Assembly: GCF_004297405.1 (NCBI RefSeq)
Contig: NZ_SCVC01000049.1
Coordinates: forward strand, 62,001 to 126,000
Origin: Reyranella sp.
GTDB lineage: Bacteria > Pseudomonadota > Alphaproteobacteria > Reyranellales > Reyranellaceae
Direction of reading: 5' to 3'
Length of the DNA: 64,000 nt
Shown: piece after piece, positions 1 through 8,872 of the stretch
Layout: every line of letters begins with the position of its first letter
Position numbering within the stretch: the first letter of the stretch is position 1
Notes under the pieces: generated by a model
Databases searched by the model: none
What the model was told of the DNA's origin: nothing
Seen by the model: only the letters and a program-made list of their open reading frames with translations
Translations under genes and position numbers: made by a program

Positions 1-298
1 ACACCGAGATCGGCCGTGACCACGCCCATTCCGACTGTTCCGCGCGCGTCAAAAGAGAAACTACGCCAGGCTCGACCCAATGATACTCCCAAGGTCCCCC
101 GCATCGTCGTCCCATACGGGCTGCTTCGCCTTCGTAGACAACGATCATGTAGTCACGCATCGACGGAATGGCGACATGAAGGTCGGCGTACTCATAGCCT
201 TTCAGTGTCACGCCACGCCATCGGGATCCGCTGCTGTCCAGCGTCAGTTTCCCTGGAATCCAGCGCGGAATATCGTCCGGCGGAACCAGCCTCTCCAT
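1..298 (-). CDS. N-terminal part of a probable AraC-type regulator (runs off the window)
   Basis: An open frame runs leftward from an ATG at 298 to the window edge, about 99 codons, with a strong GGGAGG ribosome site 8 bases before the start. The protein begins MERLVPPDDIPRWIPGK and continues with a cupin-like stretch about an imposed 'eye-catching' substrate-type domain (YEYADLHVAIPSMRDYMIV). This style of N-terminus is common in AraC-family activators that sit next to oxygenase genes. The DNA-binding domain would lie outside the window, so the family call is an inference from the N-terminus alone. Confidence 0.4.
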   Translation of the reverse strand, partial: MERLVPPDDIPRWIPGKLTLDSSGSRWRGVTLKGYEYADLHVAIPSMRDYMIVVYEGEAARMGRRCGGPWEYHWVEPGVVSLLTRAEQSEWAWSRPISV

Positions 299-751
299 GG
301 TTTTATCCCTCCCGTCAGGTTTTTTTCTTATCATCGAGTCATTCGGCAAAGCTGTCAAACGCTATCCGGAGCGGGTGTCGCCATCCGGAGCGGGCCGGGT
401 TGCGAAGACGGGGCGAGCGCGGGCCTCGAGGTGGAACACATCGCCAAGAGCCATATCCGCAAGGAAGCCGTCGTTGCCAAGGTGCTGGAAAGGCGCGGCG
501 ATCACCCTGGCCTGATGCACATCCGCCCACGCCGCACTCACCGCGACAGCCTGACACAAACCAGATAGCGCATAGTCGACAACGCCGGTCAGACCGATGG
601 CCCCTCAGACCGCTGCATCACTGGACGAGCTCAAGGACATCACGAAGTACCTGTAAGAGGAGCCTACCTCATGGTGCTGCGGGCTGCATCCGCCTTGCTC
701 GTTGGCCTGTCGTGGGCCGCGTCCGCTCACGCAGATTGGCCTGTTGTCCAC
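299..751. other. Gene-poor stretch without a recognisable gene
   Basis: About 450 bases between the regulator start and a LuxR-like remnant. Several short frames are open on both strands (for example 362-559 on the minus strand), but none has a ribosome site with a recognisable product. The neighbouring pseudogenes suggest this is decayed sequence at the edge of the island. Confidence 0.4.
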
Positions 752-928
752 ACTGTTGGATAGTTCGAAATAAGCCGCGCGCCGCCCCCCTGCTGCTCGC
801 GGCAGTGCCAGATAGGCAAAACACGCCAAGTCGACCGCCGCTGCAGCCGCTTCCATCGTGAGGCGGAGCGCTCGTTCATCGGAACTCGCCGCAAGACTAT
901 CGATGAAGGTCTGGAAAATTCGGTCCAT
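752..928 (-). pseudogene. Remnant of a LuxR-type regulator N-terminus
   Basis: From an ATG at 928 the minus strand reads MDRIFQTFIDSLAASSDERA and then a stretch ending FAYLALPRAAGGRRAAYFEL. This resembles the start of the autoinducer-binding domain of LuxR-family regulators, where a 'FAYL.LP...LSNYP' pattern is usual. The similarity stops near residue 59 and no DNA-binding helix-turn-helix follows, so this is at most a 5' fragment. The frame remains open to about 605, but that part looks unrelated. The call rests on a short pattern only. Confidence 0.35.
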
Positions 929-967
929 GTCAGATGGGAACGGGAACCTTAGGCTTGCGGGCGGCTA

Positions 968-1454
968 TCACGGTCGCCCTCTGAGTTGCGGCGAGTGAAC
1001 GGCAGCGAGCCCCTCGTCGCCGCTTGCGCCGCGCATCACGACGATCGAGCCAGGCTTCAGTCCGGCCCGATCGACGAGCCCTTGCTAGGTTGTGCGGTAG
1101 TCCATGCCGAGGCCGGCGGCGTCGTGCTCCTTGTGTCGGTCGGCACTCTGTGCCTGCCCCTGCGGGACCTCCGCTTGCTCGGCGTAGCCGCCGTAGCGCA
1201 GCAGCGCGATGACCTTCTCGCCAGATCTGAGATCCGTGTCGCCTTGGCCAACCTCGGCAATAATACCGCAGATTTCGTTGTCGGGCAGATTGGAAACGGT
1301 GGTTTCGTCTGGGACTGCCCCCGATCGGCCGCGTGTCCTGAAAGGCGATGCCCGCGGCGCGGACGGCGATCCGTACGCGCGCCAACGGCAAAGGCGGCTC
1401 GACTAGATCCTTGACCTCCAAGACCTCCGGACCACTCCAGCGATGACCGACCAT
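968..1454 (-). pseudogene. Decayed zinc-type NADPH:quinone oxidoreductase, truncated
   Basis: The minus strand starts at an ATG at 1454 (MVGHRWSGPEVLEVKDLVEP), a typical quinone-oxidoreductase N-terminus. After about 40 codons the homologous reading moves to another frame (NLPDNEICGIIAEVGQGDTD, then GEKVIALLRYGGYAEQAEVP), so a frameshift has occurred near 1330. An in-frame TAG stands at 1085-1087. Family members are about 320-330 residues long; here the homology stops near 'GLKPGSIVVMRGASGDEG', where the nucleotide-binding domain should begin. It is the last member of the leftward operon that includes the DUF35 and thiolase genes and is clearly non-functional. Confidence 0.75.
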
Positions 1455-1480
1455 ACTTCGTATCCCATTCCTGCCTATCG

Positions 1481-2002
1481 TCAGTCCTGCGGATAACGCC
1501 ACGGCATGGGGGGATGGAGTACGCCCTCGTCGATGGTCCATTGCGGCAGGGCCAGGCCCGGCGCCACGCCGGAGAAGACCATGCGGACGCGCGTGCCGAT
1601 GCCTACGCGACGCACCATCTCCGGCGGCGCTAGCGTGCCGTCCGGCAAGGCGAGGTTGCCGACGACGCGCAGGGCCTCGTGTTCGGTCGGCTTGCCCTTC
1701 TGAGTGTCGAGATCGACGATCAGGATGAGATAGGGCGTGTGGCTCTTGAAGGCCGGCTGAATGGCGTGATGGACCTCGGTGTAGGAATGGACGGCGCCGC
1801 GCGCGTCGACGGGCACCCATTGCGACTTGGGGCTCATGCACCACGGGCAGGCCGTGGTCGGCGGATAGCGCAGCAATCCGCACTTGGCGCACTTCTGGAG
1901 ATGAAAGTTGTGCGCCGCGCAGTGCTTGAAGAAGGCGAGGTTCTCGACGTCGAGATCGTCGAGCTGAAGCGGCATGCCGAGGTAGGTGGCCTGGATTCCC
2001 AT
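1481..2002 (-). CDS. DUF35 zinc-ribbon/OB-fold acyl-CoA-binding protein
   Basis: A 173-residue protein with a rubredoxin-like zinc ribbon near the N-terminus (C38-x2-C41 and C52-x2-C55) followed by an OB-fold half, the layout of DUF35 proteins. Such proteins do not catalyse alone. They pair with a thiolase-fold or MaoC partner and dock its acyl-CoA substrate, as in the ChsH2-Ltp2 steroid side-chain retro-aldolase. The thiolase-like gene lies 16 bases upstream on the same strand, so the two are almost certainly co-translated and form one complex. The start at 2002 has a GGGAGAG-type ribosome site. Family assignment is firm; the exact reaction is inferred. Confidence 0.85.
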   Translation of the reverse strand: MGIQATYLGMPLQLDDLDVENLAFFKHCAAHNFHLQKCAKCGLLRYPPTTACPWCMSPKSQWVPVDARGAVHSYTEVHHAIQPAFKSHTPYLILIVDLDTQKGKPTEHEALRVVGNLALPDGTLAPPEMVRRVGIGTRVRMVFSGVAPGLALPQWTIDEGVLHPPMPWRYPQD

Positions 2003-2018
2003 GGTTCTCTCCCTTCCC

Positions 2019-3275
2019 TCAGTCGCGCCGCATGACCATGGCCGAGCCCGTGCCGGGATTGGCCCAGCCCAGGTTGGCCGTCAGCTCGCACTTCTTGACC
2101 TGCCGGCAGCCGCCCTCGCGATAGTCATAAGTGTGCTGGCGCTTGCCGTCGGGCCCGATGGGACAGGAATCGTCGGCGTCGTGTCTGAGCTGCCGCACGT
2201 TTTCGATCACCATGTTCATCCCGTGCGTATAGCCCTCGCAGAGATGGCCGCCGCTGGTGTTGTTGGGCCGCTTTCCGCCCAACCGGATGGTGCCGTTGGA
2301 GACGTGATCCCCGCCCTCGCCCTTCTTGCAGAAGCCGTAATCCTCGAGCTGCAGCACGGTGGTGAAGGTGAAGGCGTCGTAGGAGCCGGTGACGTCGATG
2401 TCCTCCGGACCGACGCCGGAATTGGGCCACAGGATGTCCTTGGCATAGTGGCCAGCGACGGTCGAGATCGGGCCGGTCTGGTAGTGCATGTCGGTGCGCG
2501 GCTTGCTGCAGCGCCCGACGACGCCCCTGATCAAGGCGCGCGGATGGCGGCAGTCCTTGGCCCGGTCGGCGCTGGTCACGACCACGGCCGTGGCGTTGTC
2601 GGTCTCCACGCAGCAGTCGAGCAGGTGCAGCGGCTTGCAGATCATGCGGCTCGCCAGCACCTCGTCGACGGTGAAGCGCTTCTTGTAAAAGGCCTTCGGA
2701 TTGTTCGAGGCATGCTCGCTGTGCGTCGCCTTCACGGCTGCGACCTGCTCGGGCCGCGTGCCGTAGTCGTGCATGTGGCGCATGAAGCTCGGAGCGAACA
2801 TCTGGCCAGCACTCTGCCAGCCGTAGGCGCGCATGTGCAGCGCGTCGCCCGAGACCGGCGCCACGGCGCGCGCCCCGGTACCCCCGATGCGTACCTGGGA
2901 AAAGCCGTTCATGGCGCGGAAGATCACCACGGCCTTGCACATGCCGGCTTCCATCAGGCCCATCGCCATGCCGACCAGCGCCTCGGTCGAGGAGCCGCCG
3001 CCGAACACGTCCATGTAGAAGTTGAGCCTGAGGCCGAGATCGCCGGCGATGAAGGTCGAGAAGGTCGAATCGCCCGACTGGTAGGACAGCATGCCGTCGA
3101 CGTCGGAAGCCTTCAGACCTGAGTCCTCGATGGCGTTGCGCACCGCCCAGGTGCCGAGCGCGCGCGTCGTTATTCCTGAGCCGCGCGTATAGGTCGTCTC
3201 GCCCACGCCGACGATGGCGTACTTGTCGCGAAGGTACTTGGGACTCGTGGTGTCGGTCTCGGCCGGCATCGGCAT
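2019..3275 (-). CDS. Thiolase-fold lipid-transfer protein (SCP-x/Ltp2-like), probable acyl-CoA lyase or thiolase
   Basis: 418 residues of the SCP-x/lipid-transfer thiolase family, beginning after about 20 residues with YAIVGVGETTYTRGSG. At the place of the usual nucleophilic cysteine (about residue 93) the sequence is VFGGGSSTEALV, with no Cys. The C-terminal NTSGGHLCEGYTHGMN segment keeps the family's loop. Relatives lacking the cysteine, such as Ltp2, act as retro-aldolases on hydroxyacyl-CoA rather than as thiolases, and they need a DUF35 partner, which is encoded directly downstream. I therefore favour C-C cleavage of a tertiary hydroxyacyl-CoA over thiolysis. A 195-base gap separates it from the monooxygenase gene upstream. 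Confidence 0.8.
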   Translation of the reverse strand: MPMPAETDTTSPKYLRDKYAIVGVGETTYTRGSGITTRALGTWAVRNAIEDSGLKASDVDGMLSYQSGDSTFSTFIAGDLGLRLNFYMDVFGGGSSTEALVGMAMGLMEAGMCKAVVIFRAMNGFSQVRIGGTGARAVAPVSGDALHMRAYGWQSAGQMFAPSFMRHMHDYGTRPEQVAAVKATHSEHASNNPKAFYKKRFTVDEVLASRMICKPLHLLDCCVETDNATAVVVTSADRAKDCRHPRALIRGVVGRCSKPRTDMHYQTGPISTVAGHYAKDILWPNSGVGPEDIDVTGSYDAFTFTTVLQLEDYGFCKKGEGGDHVSNGTIRLGGKRPNNTSGGHLCEGYTHGMNMVIENVRQLRHDADDSCPIGPDGKRQHTYDYREGGCRQVKKCELTANLGWANPGTGSAMVMRRD

Positions 3276-3470
3276 GGAGTCCTCCTCCTATTTCAGCCTG
3301 GGTTGCCGCCTATTGCCTCGCTCAGCGCGGTCGTAGGCCGCGCGCCGTTCGGCCACTGTCGCGCTAGACATTGACGGCTGCTTGCGAAGGAACGACATCA
3401 ATGCTGTCAGATCATCCATCGCTTGGCCTTTCTTGACTGGTTTGGATGGGCCCGCACTTCTGCGACTGGG

Positions 3471-4931
3471 CTATGTCGAGCTGATGGTTGAAGCGAGATC
3501 GAAGTCCGCGAGGTCGGGCGAGTTCATCTCCTTGCGGAAGCGGTCGAAGCTCCAGGGCCACAGCGCGGGATTGCCGTTGCGGTCGAGGTACCAGCTCCGG
3601 CAGCCGGTCACCCAGACAGTGCCCTTCATGGCCTCGCGCAGCGCGATGTTGAAGAGGCGAGTCGCCTCCTCCTTCGGCACTACAGAGCGGCATTTCCCGC
3701 CGAGCACCAAATCGACGAGCTGCAATATGTAGGCGAGCTGAATCTCGGAGATCAGGATTACCGAGAAATTGCCGATCGGGCTGTTGGGACCGACCAGCAT
3801 GAAAAAGTTGGGGAAGCCGGGCACCGCCACCGAGCGGTAGGCCTCATTGGCCTGGGCCCAGGCGTCAGCGAGGCGTCGGCCGCTCTCGCCCACCACTTCC
3901 ATTGGCCGCAGGAAGGCATGTCCGTCGAAGCCGGTCGCCAGCACGAGCACGTCCAGCTCATGCAGGACACCGTCCTTGGTCCGCACGCCACCCGGCTCGA
4001 TGCGGTCGATGCCGTCGGTCACCAGCGCGACATTGCGCTTCTGCATCGCCGGATAGAACGCATCCGACATGATGAGCCTCTTGCAGGCGGCGCGGTAGTT
4101 GGGTGTCAGCCGCCGTCGCAGATCGGGGTCGACGACGTTCTGTTCGAGGTTGGTTCGACAGGCCGCCTCGATCTTCCGCAGCCCGTCCTGGTCGCCGATG
4201 ACGGCGCGCGCGAAGGTATCAACGAAGCGCGCCGACCAGAAATCGTAGGATTGCTGCAGCTGCTCGGGCGAAGCGCGATACATCGCCTTCTCATCCTCGC
4301 TGTACGCAGGGTTGGCGAGCGGTAAAACCCACTGAGCCGTACGCTGGAAGAGCGTTAGCTTCGACACGATATCGGCCAGAGCTGGCACGATCTGGATCGC
4401 TGTCGAGCCTGTACCGATGATCCCGATCCGCCTGCCCTCGAGCGGCACGGAATGATCCCAGCGCGCTGAATGGAAGCAGGCACCCTCGAAGTCGCCGAGT
4501 CCCGGGATGTCGGGATAGGCCGGGTGATGCAGCACCCCAGTGGCACAGATGACGAAATCCACGACATCGGTGGCACCGTCCTTGATCGATAGATGCCAGC
4601 GTCCGTCGTGATGCTCGGCGCGTACGATCTCGCTGTTGAAACGAAAGTGGCTGTCGAGCCCATATTTCTTCGCTACACCCTCGAAATAGCCTTGGATCTC
4701 TGCGCCCGGCGAGAAGCGATGAGACCAGTCGGGCTTCAGTTCGAAGGAATAGGCATAGACATGGCTCGGTACGTCACACGACAAGCCGGGATAGGTGTTG
4801 TCCCGCCAGGTGCCGCCCAAGCCACCGGCCTTCTCGTAGATCGCGAAGTCCCGGACGCCGCGCTGCTTGAGCTTGATGGCCGTCAGGATGCCCGACATGC
4901 CCGCACCGATGATCGCGAAACGCCTACTCAC
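3471..4931 (-). CDS. Baeyer-Villiger-type flavin monooxygenase
   Basis: 486 residues with an N-terminal FAD fingerprint (GAGMSG, residues 9-14), the glycine-rich GGLGGTW segment at about 36-42, and a second NADPH Rossmann fingerprint GTGSTA at about 173-178. The stretch FEGACFHSARWD at residues 148-159 fits the Baeyer-Villiger signature FxGxxxHxxxW(P/D). Family members insert oxygen next to a ketone to give esters or lactones, using NADPH and O2. It is in a leftward operon after a short-chain dehydrogenase (15 bases apart), which could supply the ketone substrate. Family confidence is high; the substrate is unknown but probably a cyclic ketone. Confidence 0.85.
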   Translation of the reverse strand: MSRRFAIIGAGMSGILTAIKLKQRGVRDFAIYEKAGGLGGTWRDNTYPGLSCDVPSHVYAYSFELKPDWSHRFSPGAEIQGYFEGVAKKYGLDSHFRFNSEIVRAEHHDGRWHLSIKDGATDVVDFVICATGVLHHPAYPDIPGLGDFEGACFHSARWDHSVPLEGRRIGIIGTGSTAIQIVPALADIVSKLTLFQRTAQWVLPLANPAYSEDEKAMYRASPEQLQQSYDFWSARFVDTFARAVIGDQDGLRKIEAACRTNLEQNVVDPDLRRRLTPNYRAACKRLIMSDAFYPAMQKRNVALVTDGIDRIEPGGVRTKDGVLHELDVLVLATGFDGHAFLRPMEVVGESGRRLADAWAQANEAYRSVAVPGFPNFFMLVGPNSPIGNFSVILISEIQLAYILQLVDLVLGGKCRSVVPKEEATRLFNIALREAMKGTVWVTGCRSWYLDRNGNPALWPWSFDRFRKEMNSPDLADFDLASTISST

Positions 4932-4946
4932 ACTGCCACCTTTAAT

Positions 4947-5744
4947 TCAGCCTGGGGTTGCATAGCCGCCGCTCACGCTCAGCACTTGCCCGGAGATATG
5001 TCCAGCCATGCCGGGTGAGGCGAAGAACAGCACTGCATTCGCAATATCGTCGGCTCGCCCAACCTTGCCGAGGGGAATCACTTTTCTAGCTTTCTCCACT
5101 TGATCATCGGAAAAGAAGGCGTCACGGCCGACCCATAGGCTGTTCGTGCCGATCTCTTCAGCGGCTGTCGGCAAGATCAGGCCGGGAGCTACAACATTGC
5201 ACCGGATGCCGTGGCGGCCGTACTCCTTCGCAATTGCCTTCATGAAGGTATTTACGCCGGCCTTCGCTGCCCCATAGACCGTTTCGCGAGGCTCGCCAAA
5301 GCTGGCATCCGAGCTGACAGAGACAATCGCGCCCCCACCGGCGTCGATAAGCCGAGGCAATGCAGCTTGGGTACACAAGATCGTCGATACTAGATTGATC
5401 TCGATCAGTCGCCGCCAGTGCATCGTCGACTGTCTAGCGAACGCTGACGGGCGGTCCCATCCGACGTTGTTGACCAGGACATCGAGGCGTCCGTGTTCGG
5501 CCATCGTGCGCTCGACGAGCGCGGTTACGTCTTCGTCCTTTGTCACGTCCGCTGCTTGGAAGCTGATCCGCCCCTTGCCTTGCTTGGTGGCATCCTTCAG
5601 TGTTCGCTGTGCCTGCTCTTCGTCGATGTCGGCAAAGACGATATTTGCGTCTTCCCGGGCCAAGGCAAACACGATGGCGCGCCCAATGTTGGACGCGCCG
5701 CCCGTGACCAGTACTGATTTGCGACCGAGACCTGTCTCGACCAT
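4947..5744 (-). CDS. Short-chain dehydrogenase/reductase (SDR)
   Basis: 265 residues with the classical SDR features: the NAD(P)-binding TGGASNIGRAI (about residues 14-24), NNVGWD in the middle, catalytic Ser in IVSVSSDASFG, and the YGAAK catalytic Tyr-Lys pair. The C-terminus GHISGQVLSVSGGYATPG resembles the BadH type of hydroxyacyl-CoA dehydrogenase seen again at 24.75 kb. It likely oxidises a ring alcohol to a ketone before the Baeyer-Villiger enzyme encoded 15 bases downstream. The start is 3 bases after the stop of the flavin monooxygenase gene upstream, so translation is probably coupled. Confidence 0.9.
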   Translation of the reverse strand: MVETGLGRKSVLVTGGASNIGRAIVFALAREDANIVFADIDEEQAQRTLKDATKQGKGRISFQAADVTKDEDVTALVERTMAEHGRLDVLVNNVGWDRPSAFARQSTMHWRRLIEINLVSTILCTQAALPRLIDAGGGAIVSVSSDASFGEPRETVYGAAKAGVNTFMKAIAKEYGRHGIRCNVVAPGLILPTAAEEIGTNSLWVGRDAFFSDDQVEKARKVIPLGKVGRADDIANAVLFFASPGMAGHISGQVLSVSGGYATPG

Positions 5745-5747
5745 TGG

Positions 5748-6854
5748 CTACTCAGCTGCGATCGCCAGGGGCGTTCCAACCGATGCACCAACGTCCAATG
5801 CCTGGAGTCGGGGAAGAACATCTTTCGCGAAGAGGCGCATGTTCGCTTCAGCCGCGTCATGGGGCATCCCGCCGAAGCTGAAAATACCTATGAAGCCGGC
5901 GCAATCGGTGAGATGCTGATACTGAAGCATCTGGTCGTAGACCTGCTGTGGCGTCCCGCGTACCTGCAGGTCCGCAAGGAAATTCACAAAGACATCGACG
6001 CCGTGCTTTCGTATGTTCTTCGCTAGAGCGCCGTAGTACTCGTATCCTTTGATGTCGGCGAGACCTTCATTGTGAAACTCATAATGATCAAGCGCTGAGC
6101 GGCTGTAGCCACGAGTGTACTTTCCATGCATTGCCTCCGCGGTTGCTGCATCCTCGTTGCAACAAATGAAGCAAGCGACTATCGGCTTCGGCGGTTCCGC
6201 GTCGTTGTGAATTTCCCGATATATTTCACGATACGCGTTGAGCTCGGCGATCGTCTTGTCCCAAGGTTTCTGCGCGATGATCAAAAGACCGACGCCCAAC
6301 CGGGCCATGATACGGGCAGACTCCGGAGATACCGCTGAAGCGTACACGCGTCCCTTGAAGCTGGCGTGAGGAGAGGGTCGGATCGCTGTTCTTGGCTGGC
6401 GGTAGAGTTGGCCTGCGCTCTCGATCCAGCCTGTTTCCAAGGCGTTTAGAATCGCCTCAGAGTACTCCACAAAACGCTGACGGGACTCGCCCATAGGCGC
6501 ACGAAAGCCATCGAATTCGATGCGCCCAAGTCCCCGCCCGATGCCCAGAATTGCTCTGCCGTCGGAAACGTGATCGAGGACGGAGACTTCTTCGGCCAGA
6601 CGAACCGGATCGTGCCAGGGAAGCACCATGACCATAGATCCAAGTTTAACGCGCTTGGTGCGGCCGGCCATATAGGTCAGGAACTGCGCAACGTTTGGGC
6701 ACATTGTGTAGTGGTCAAAGTGATGCTCGGCAGCCCAGATCGAATCGAAGCCAAGGGGCTCAGCGAGATCTGCCATCGAGACTTCATGACGGTAAACCTC
6801 ACGGTCTGTCAGACCCGACAGGTTCTGAAAGAATGTGCTCATTCCGACATGCAT
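5748..6854 (-). CDS. Luciferase-like (LLM) flavin-dependent monooxygenase
   Basis: 368 residues of the bacterial-luciferase-like family: WAAEHHF near residues 40-46, a strand of VKLGSMVMVLPWHDPVRLAE, and DHVSDGRAILGIGRG, all family landmarks. Members use reduced FMN or F420 and O2. A separate flavin reductase is normally required, and none is seen nearby. It is the first gene of the leftward operon that continues with an SDR, a Baeyer-Villiger monooxygenase, the thiolase and DUF35. The promoter gap before it holds a copy of the 16-base operator at 6974. Confidence 0.85.
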   Translation of the reverse strand: MHVGMSTFFQNLSGLTDREVYRHEVSMADLAEPLGFDSIWAAEHHFDHYTMCPNVAQFLTYMAGRTKRVKLGSMVMVLPWHDPVRLAEEVSVLDHVSDGRAILGIGRGLGRIEFDGFRAPMGESRQRFVEYSEAILNALETGWIESAGQLYRQPRTAIRPSPHASFKGRVYASAVSPESARIMARLGVGLLIIAQKPWDKTIAELNAYREIYREIHNDAEPPKPIVACFICCNEDAATAEAMHGKYTRGYSRSALDHYEFHNEGLADIKGYEYYGALAKNIRKHGVDVFVNFLADLQVRGTPQQVYDQMLQYQHLTDCAGFIGIFSFGGMPHDAAEANMRLFAKDVLPRLQALDVGASVGTPLAIAAE

Positions 6855-7174
6855 CGCGGCGTTTCCTCAGATGTGGAGCAATCGGTCAACGAAGAAAAGT
6901 TTCATCCTCTGCAGCGCCATCGGAAGTTCACTCTGGAAGAGGCGAGAAAACGTTCATTTGATGCTTGACTATTTCTAGCATTAATTAGAATTTATGCCGT
7001 GTGCAATACCAATCTGGAAGCAGATCGCGATTGCCTTATGTGTGAAGCGCAACCGCCGAGATCTCTCTTCGGCGGGAACAGGGTGAAGCTTTCGGCAGCG
7101 GTTCGAGTGCCGACCGCCTTGCGCTTGTCGATCGGGCGTTTCAGCTACGGCCAGTGCGGCGAGGGGTGCGTGGT
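6855..7174. promoter_or_regulatory. Divergent promoter region between the LLM operon and the amidohydrolase
   Basis: This 320-base gap separates a leftward operon (first gene start 6854) from a rightward gene (start 7175). It contains no credible gene. An AT-rich patch at about 6960-7000 carries a 16-base dyad, listed separately, placed so that it could control both directions. Confidence 0.55.
6974..6989. promoter_or_regulatory. Candidate regulon operator, copy 1
   Basis: TCTAGCATTAATTAGA, extended to TTCTA...TAGAA on both sides, an inverted repeat about 120 bases before the LLM gene start. It fits the window-wide consensus TCTAATG-NN-CATTAGA at the outer bases and the right half. Confidence 0.5.
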
Positions 7175-8872
7175 ATGACCTACGATCTGAAGATTGTCGG
7201 CGGCAGTATTGTAGATGGCACGGGGCGGGAGCGCTTCCGCGGCGATATCGGCGTAAAGGATGGCCGAATTGTCGCTATCGGCGAGATATCTGGCAAAGGT
7301 GAACAAACGGTCGACGCCAGCGGGTTGATCGTGGCGCCTGGCTTCGTGGACATTCACACCCACTATGATGCTCAGATCATGTGGGACCGGATGCTCAGCA
7401 TATCGCCTTGGCATGGCGTTACCACCGTCGTGATGGGGAACTGTGGCTTTGGCGTTGCGCCGACGCGGCCGGATCACCGCAATCTGATTCTTCGAACCTT
7501 GGAAAAAGTCGAGGGCATGAGCGTCGACGCGTTGGAGGCTGGGCTTGGGCCGACTTGGCCCTTTGAATCGTTTCCTCAGTACCTCGACGCGATTGAGCGC
7601 CGAGGCAGTGCGATCAATGTCGGCGTTCTCATCGGTCATACGCCCGTGCGCTTTTACGTCATGGGGGAGGAAGCTGTCGAACGGCCGGCGCGGCCCGACG
7701 AACTAGCGCGTATGCGTGAACTGGTTCGGGAAGCGCTTGTTGCCGGGGCAGTCGGGTTCGCCACTTCGAAGGCTTCAACCCACGTAGGCTACGGCGGCAA
7801 GCCGGTTCCGAGCCGGGCGGCGGAAGTGTCGGAGATAATTTCACTAGCGAAGGTGTTAGGTGAGGTAGGCAGCGGAATTTTCCAAGCGACCGTCGGTAGA
7901 GAGCTGTTCTTGGAGGAATTCGCAGAAATTGCACGGGCGACCGGTCGTCCTGTCACCTGGACGGCATTGCTCACAGGGCTGTCACTCGGAGCGGGCGATC
8001 ACCGAGAACAGCTTCGTCGATCTGAGGAGTTGGCGGCGGAGGGATTGCCAATCTTCCCGCAAGTAACGCCTCGCGCGCTTATGTTTGAGTACCAGTTGAG
8101 GCAGCCCTTCCTTTTCGAGCCGATGTCCTTATTCAAGCCGGTTGCCGCGGCAGATCAGGATGGCAAGCGTCGCATCTATGCCAGTTCTGGCTTTCGGGCT
8201 GGCTTCGCTGAACTGATGGAACGGGGTGCAAGAGAGTCCTTCCGGTCAGCGTTCGCAAAGACGGTCATTTCGCAGTTCAGCCCCGACCCGAAGTTGGAAG
8301 AACGGCTGTTGGTAGAGGTTTCACGAGAACGAAAAGTCAAACCGACTGATTTGCTTCTCGATCTCGCGCTGGCAACAAATCTAGATGCGCGCTTCCGTAT
8401 GCCTGTAGCAAATCATGACGAAGCCGAAGTTGAAGGATTGTTGAAGAGTGCTTGTACCGTGATCGGCTTGTCGGACGCTGGCGCCCATGCAAGTCAGCTC
8501 TGCGATGCCTGCCTGCCGACCTATCTGCTTGGCCACTGGGTTCGCGAAAAAGCGGCATTTTCGCTGGAAGAGGCCGTGCGAATGCTAACCAGTCGTCCGG
8601 CCGAAGTATTTGGGCTTTCAGATCGAGGCTTGATTGCTTTGGGCATGCCCGCGGACCTTGTGGTGTTTGATCCGGGAACAGTCGGTAGTGGCAAGGTTCG
8701 CCGGGTCTTTGACCTTCCGAGCGGCGCCGACCGTCTTGTTTCCGACGCAGCGGGTGTTGAGGCCGTAGTTGTGAACGGTACGATGGTGAGGCAATCCAAT
8801 CGGGACCTCTTGAACCACTCGACATCGGCAATGCCGGGACGTCTATTGCGGCGTGGTCGAGCAGACGCGTAA
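7175..8872 (+). CDS. Amidohydrolase of the N-acyl-D-amino-acid deacylase (D-aminoacylase) type
   Basis: About 565 residues starting MTYDLKIVGGSIVDGTGRER. The metal-binding HTH is at residues 61-63 (PGFVDIHTHYDAQ), followed by TTVVMGNCGFGVAP, a landmark of the D-aminoacylase/dihydroorotase-like amidohydrolases. Later SDAGAHASQLCDA supplies the final metal-ligand Asp region, and ADLVVFDP closes the small beta-sandwich domain. The family hydrolyses amide bonds with one or two zinc ions; many catabolic members are only loosely annotated. I chose ATG 7175 over an upstream in-frame start at 7154 because family proteins begin at this point. It is transcribed alone, with an operator copy upstream. 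Confidence 0.8.
   Translation: MTYDLKIVGGSIVDGTGRERFRGDIGVKDGRIVAIGEISGKGEQTVDASGLIVAPGFVDIHTHYDAQIMWDRMLSISPWHGVTTVVMGNCGFGVAPTRPDHRNLILRTLEKVEGMSVDALEAGLGPTWPFESFPQYLDAIERRGSAINVGVLIGHTPVRFYVMGEEAVERPARPDELARMRELVREALVAGAVGFATSKASTHVGYGGKPVPSRAAEVSEIISLAKVLGEVGSGIFQATVGRELFLEEFAEIARATGRPVTWTALLTGLSLGAGDHREQLRRSEELAAEGLPIFPQVTPRALMFEYQLRQPFLFEPMSLFKPVAAADQDGKRRIYASSGFRAGFAELMERGARESFRSAFAKTVISQFSPDPKLEERLLVEVSRERKVKPTDLLLDLALATNLDARFRMPVANHDEAEVEGLLKSACTVIGLSDAGAHASQLCDACLPTYLLGHWVREKAAFSLEEAVRMLTSRPAEVFGLSDRGLIALGMPADLVVFDPGTVGSGKVRRVFDLPSGADRLVSDAAGVEAVVVNGTMVRQSNRDLLNHSTSAMPGRLLRRGRADA

Noticed and set aside
1986..3122. A 378-residue rightward frame opposite the thiolase gene
   Set aside because: Low-complexity Ala/Val/His composition and no domain; it mirrors the thiolase-like gene.
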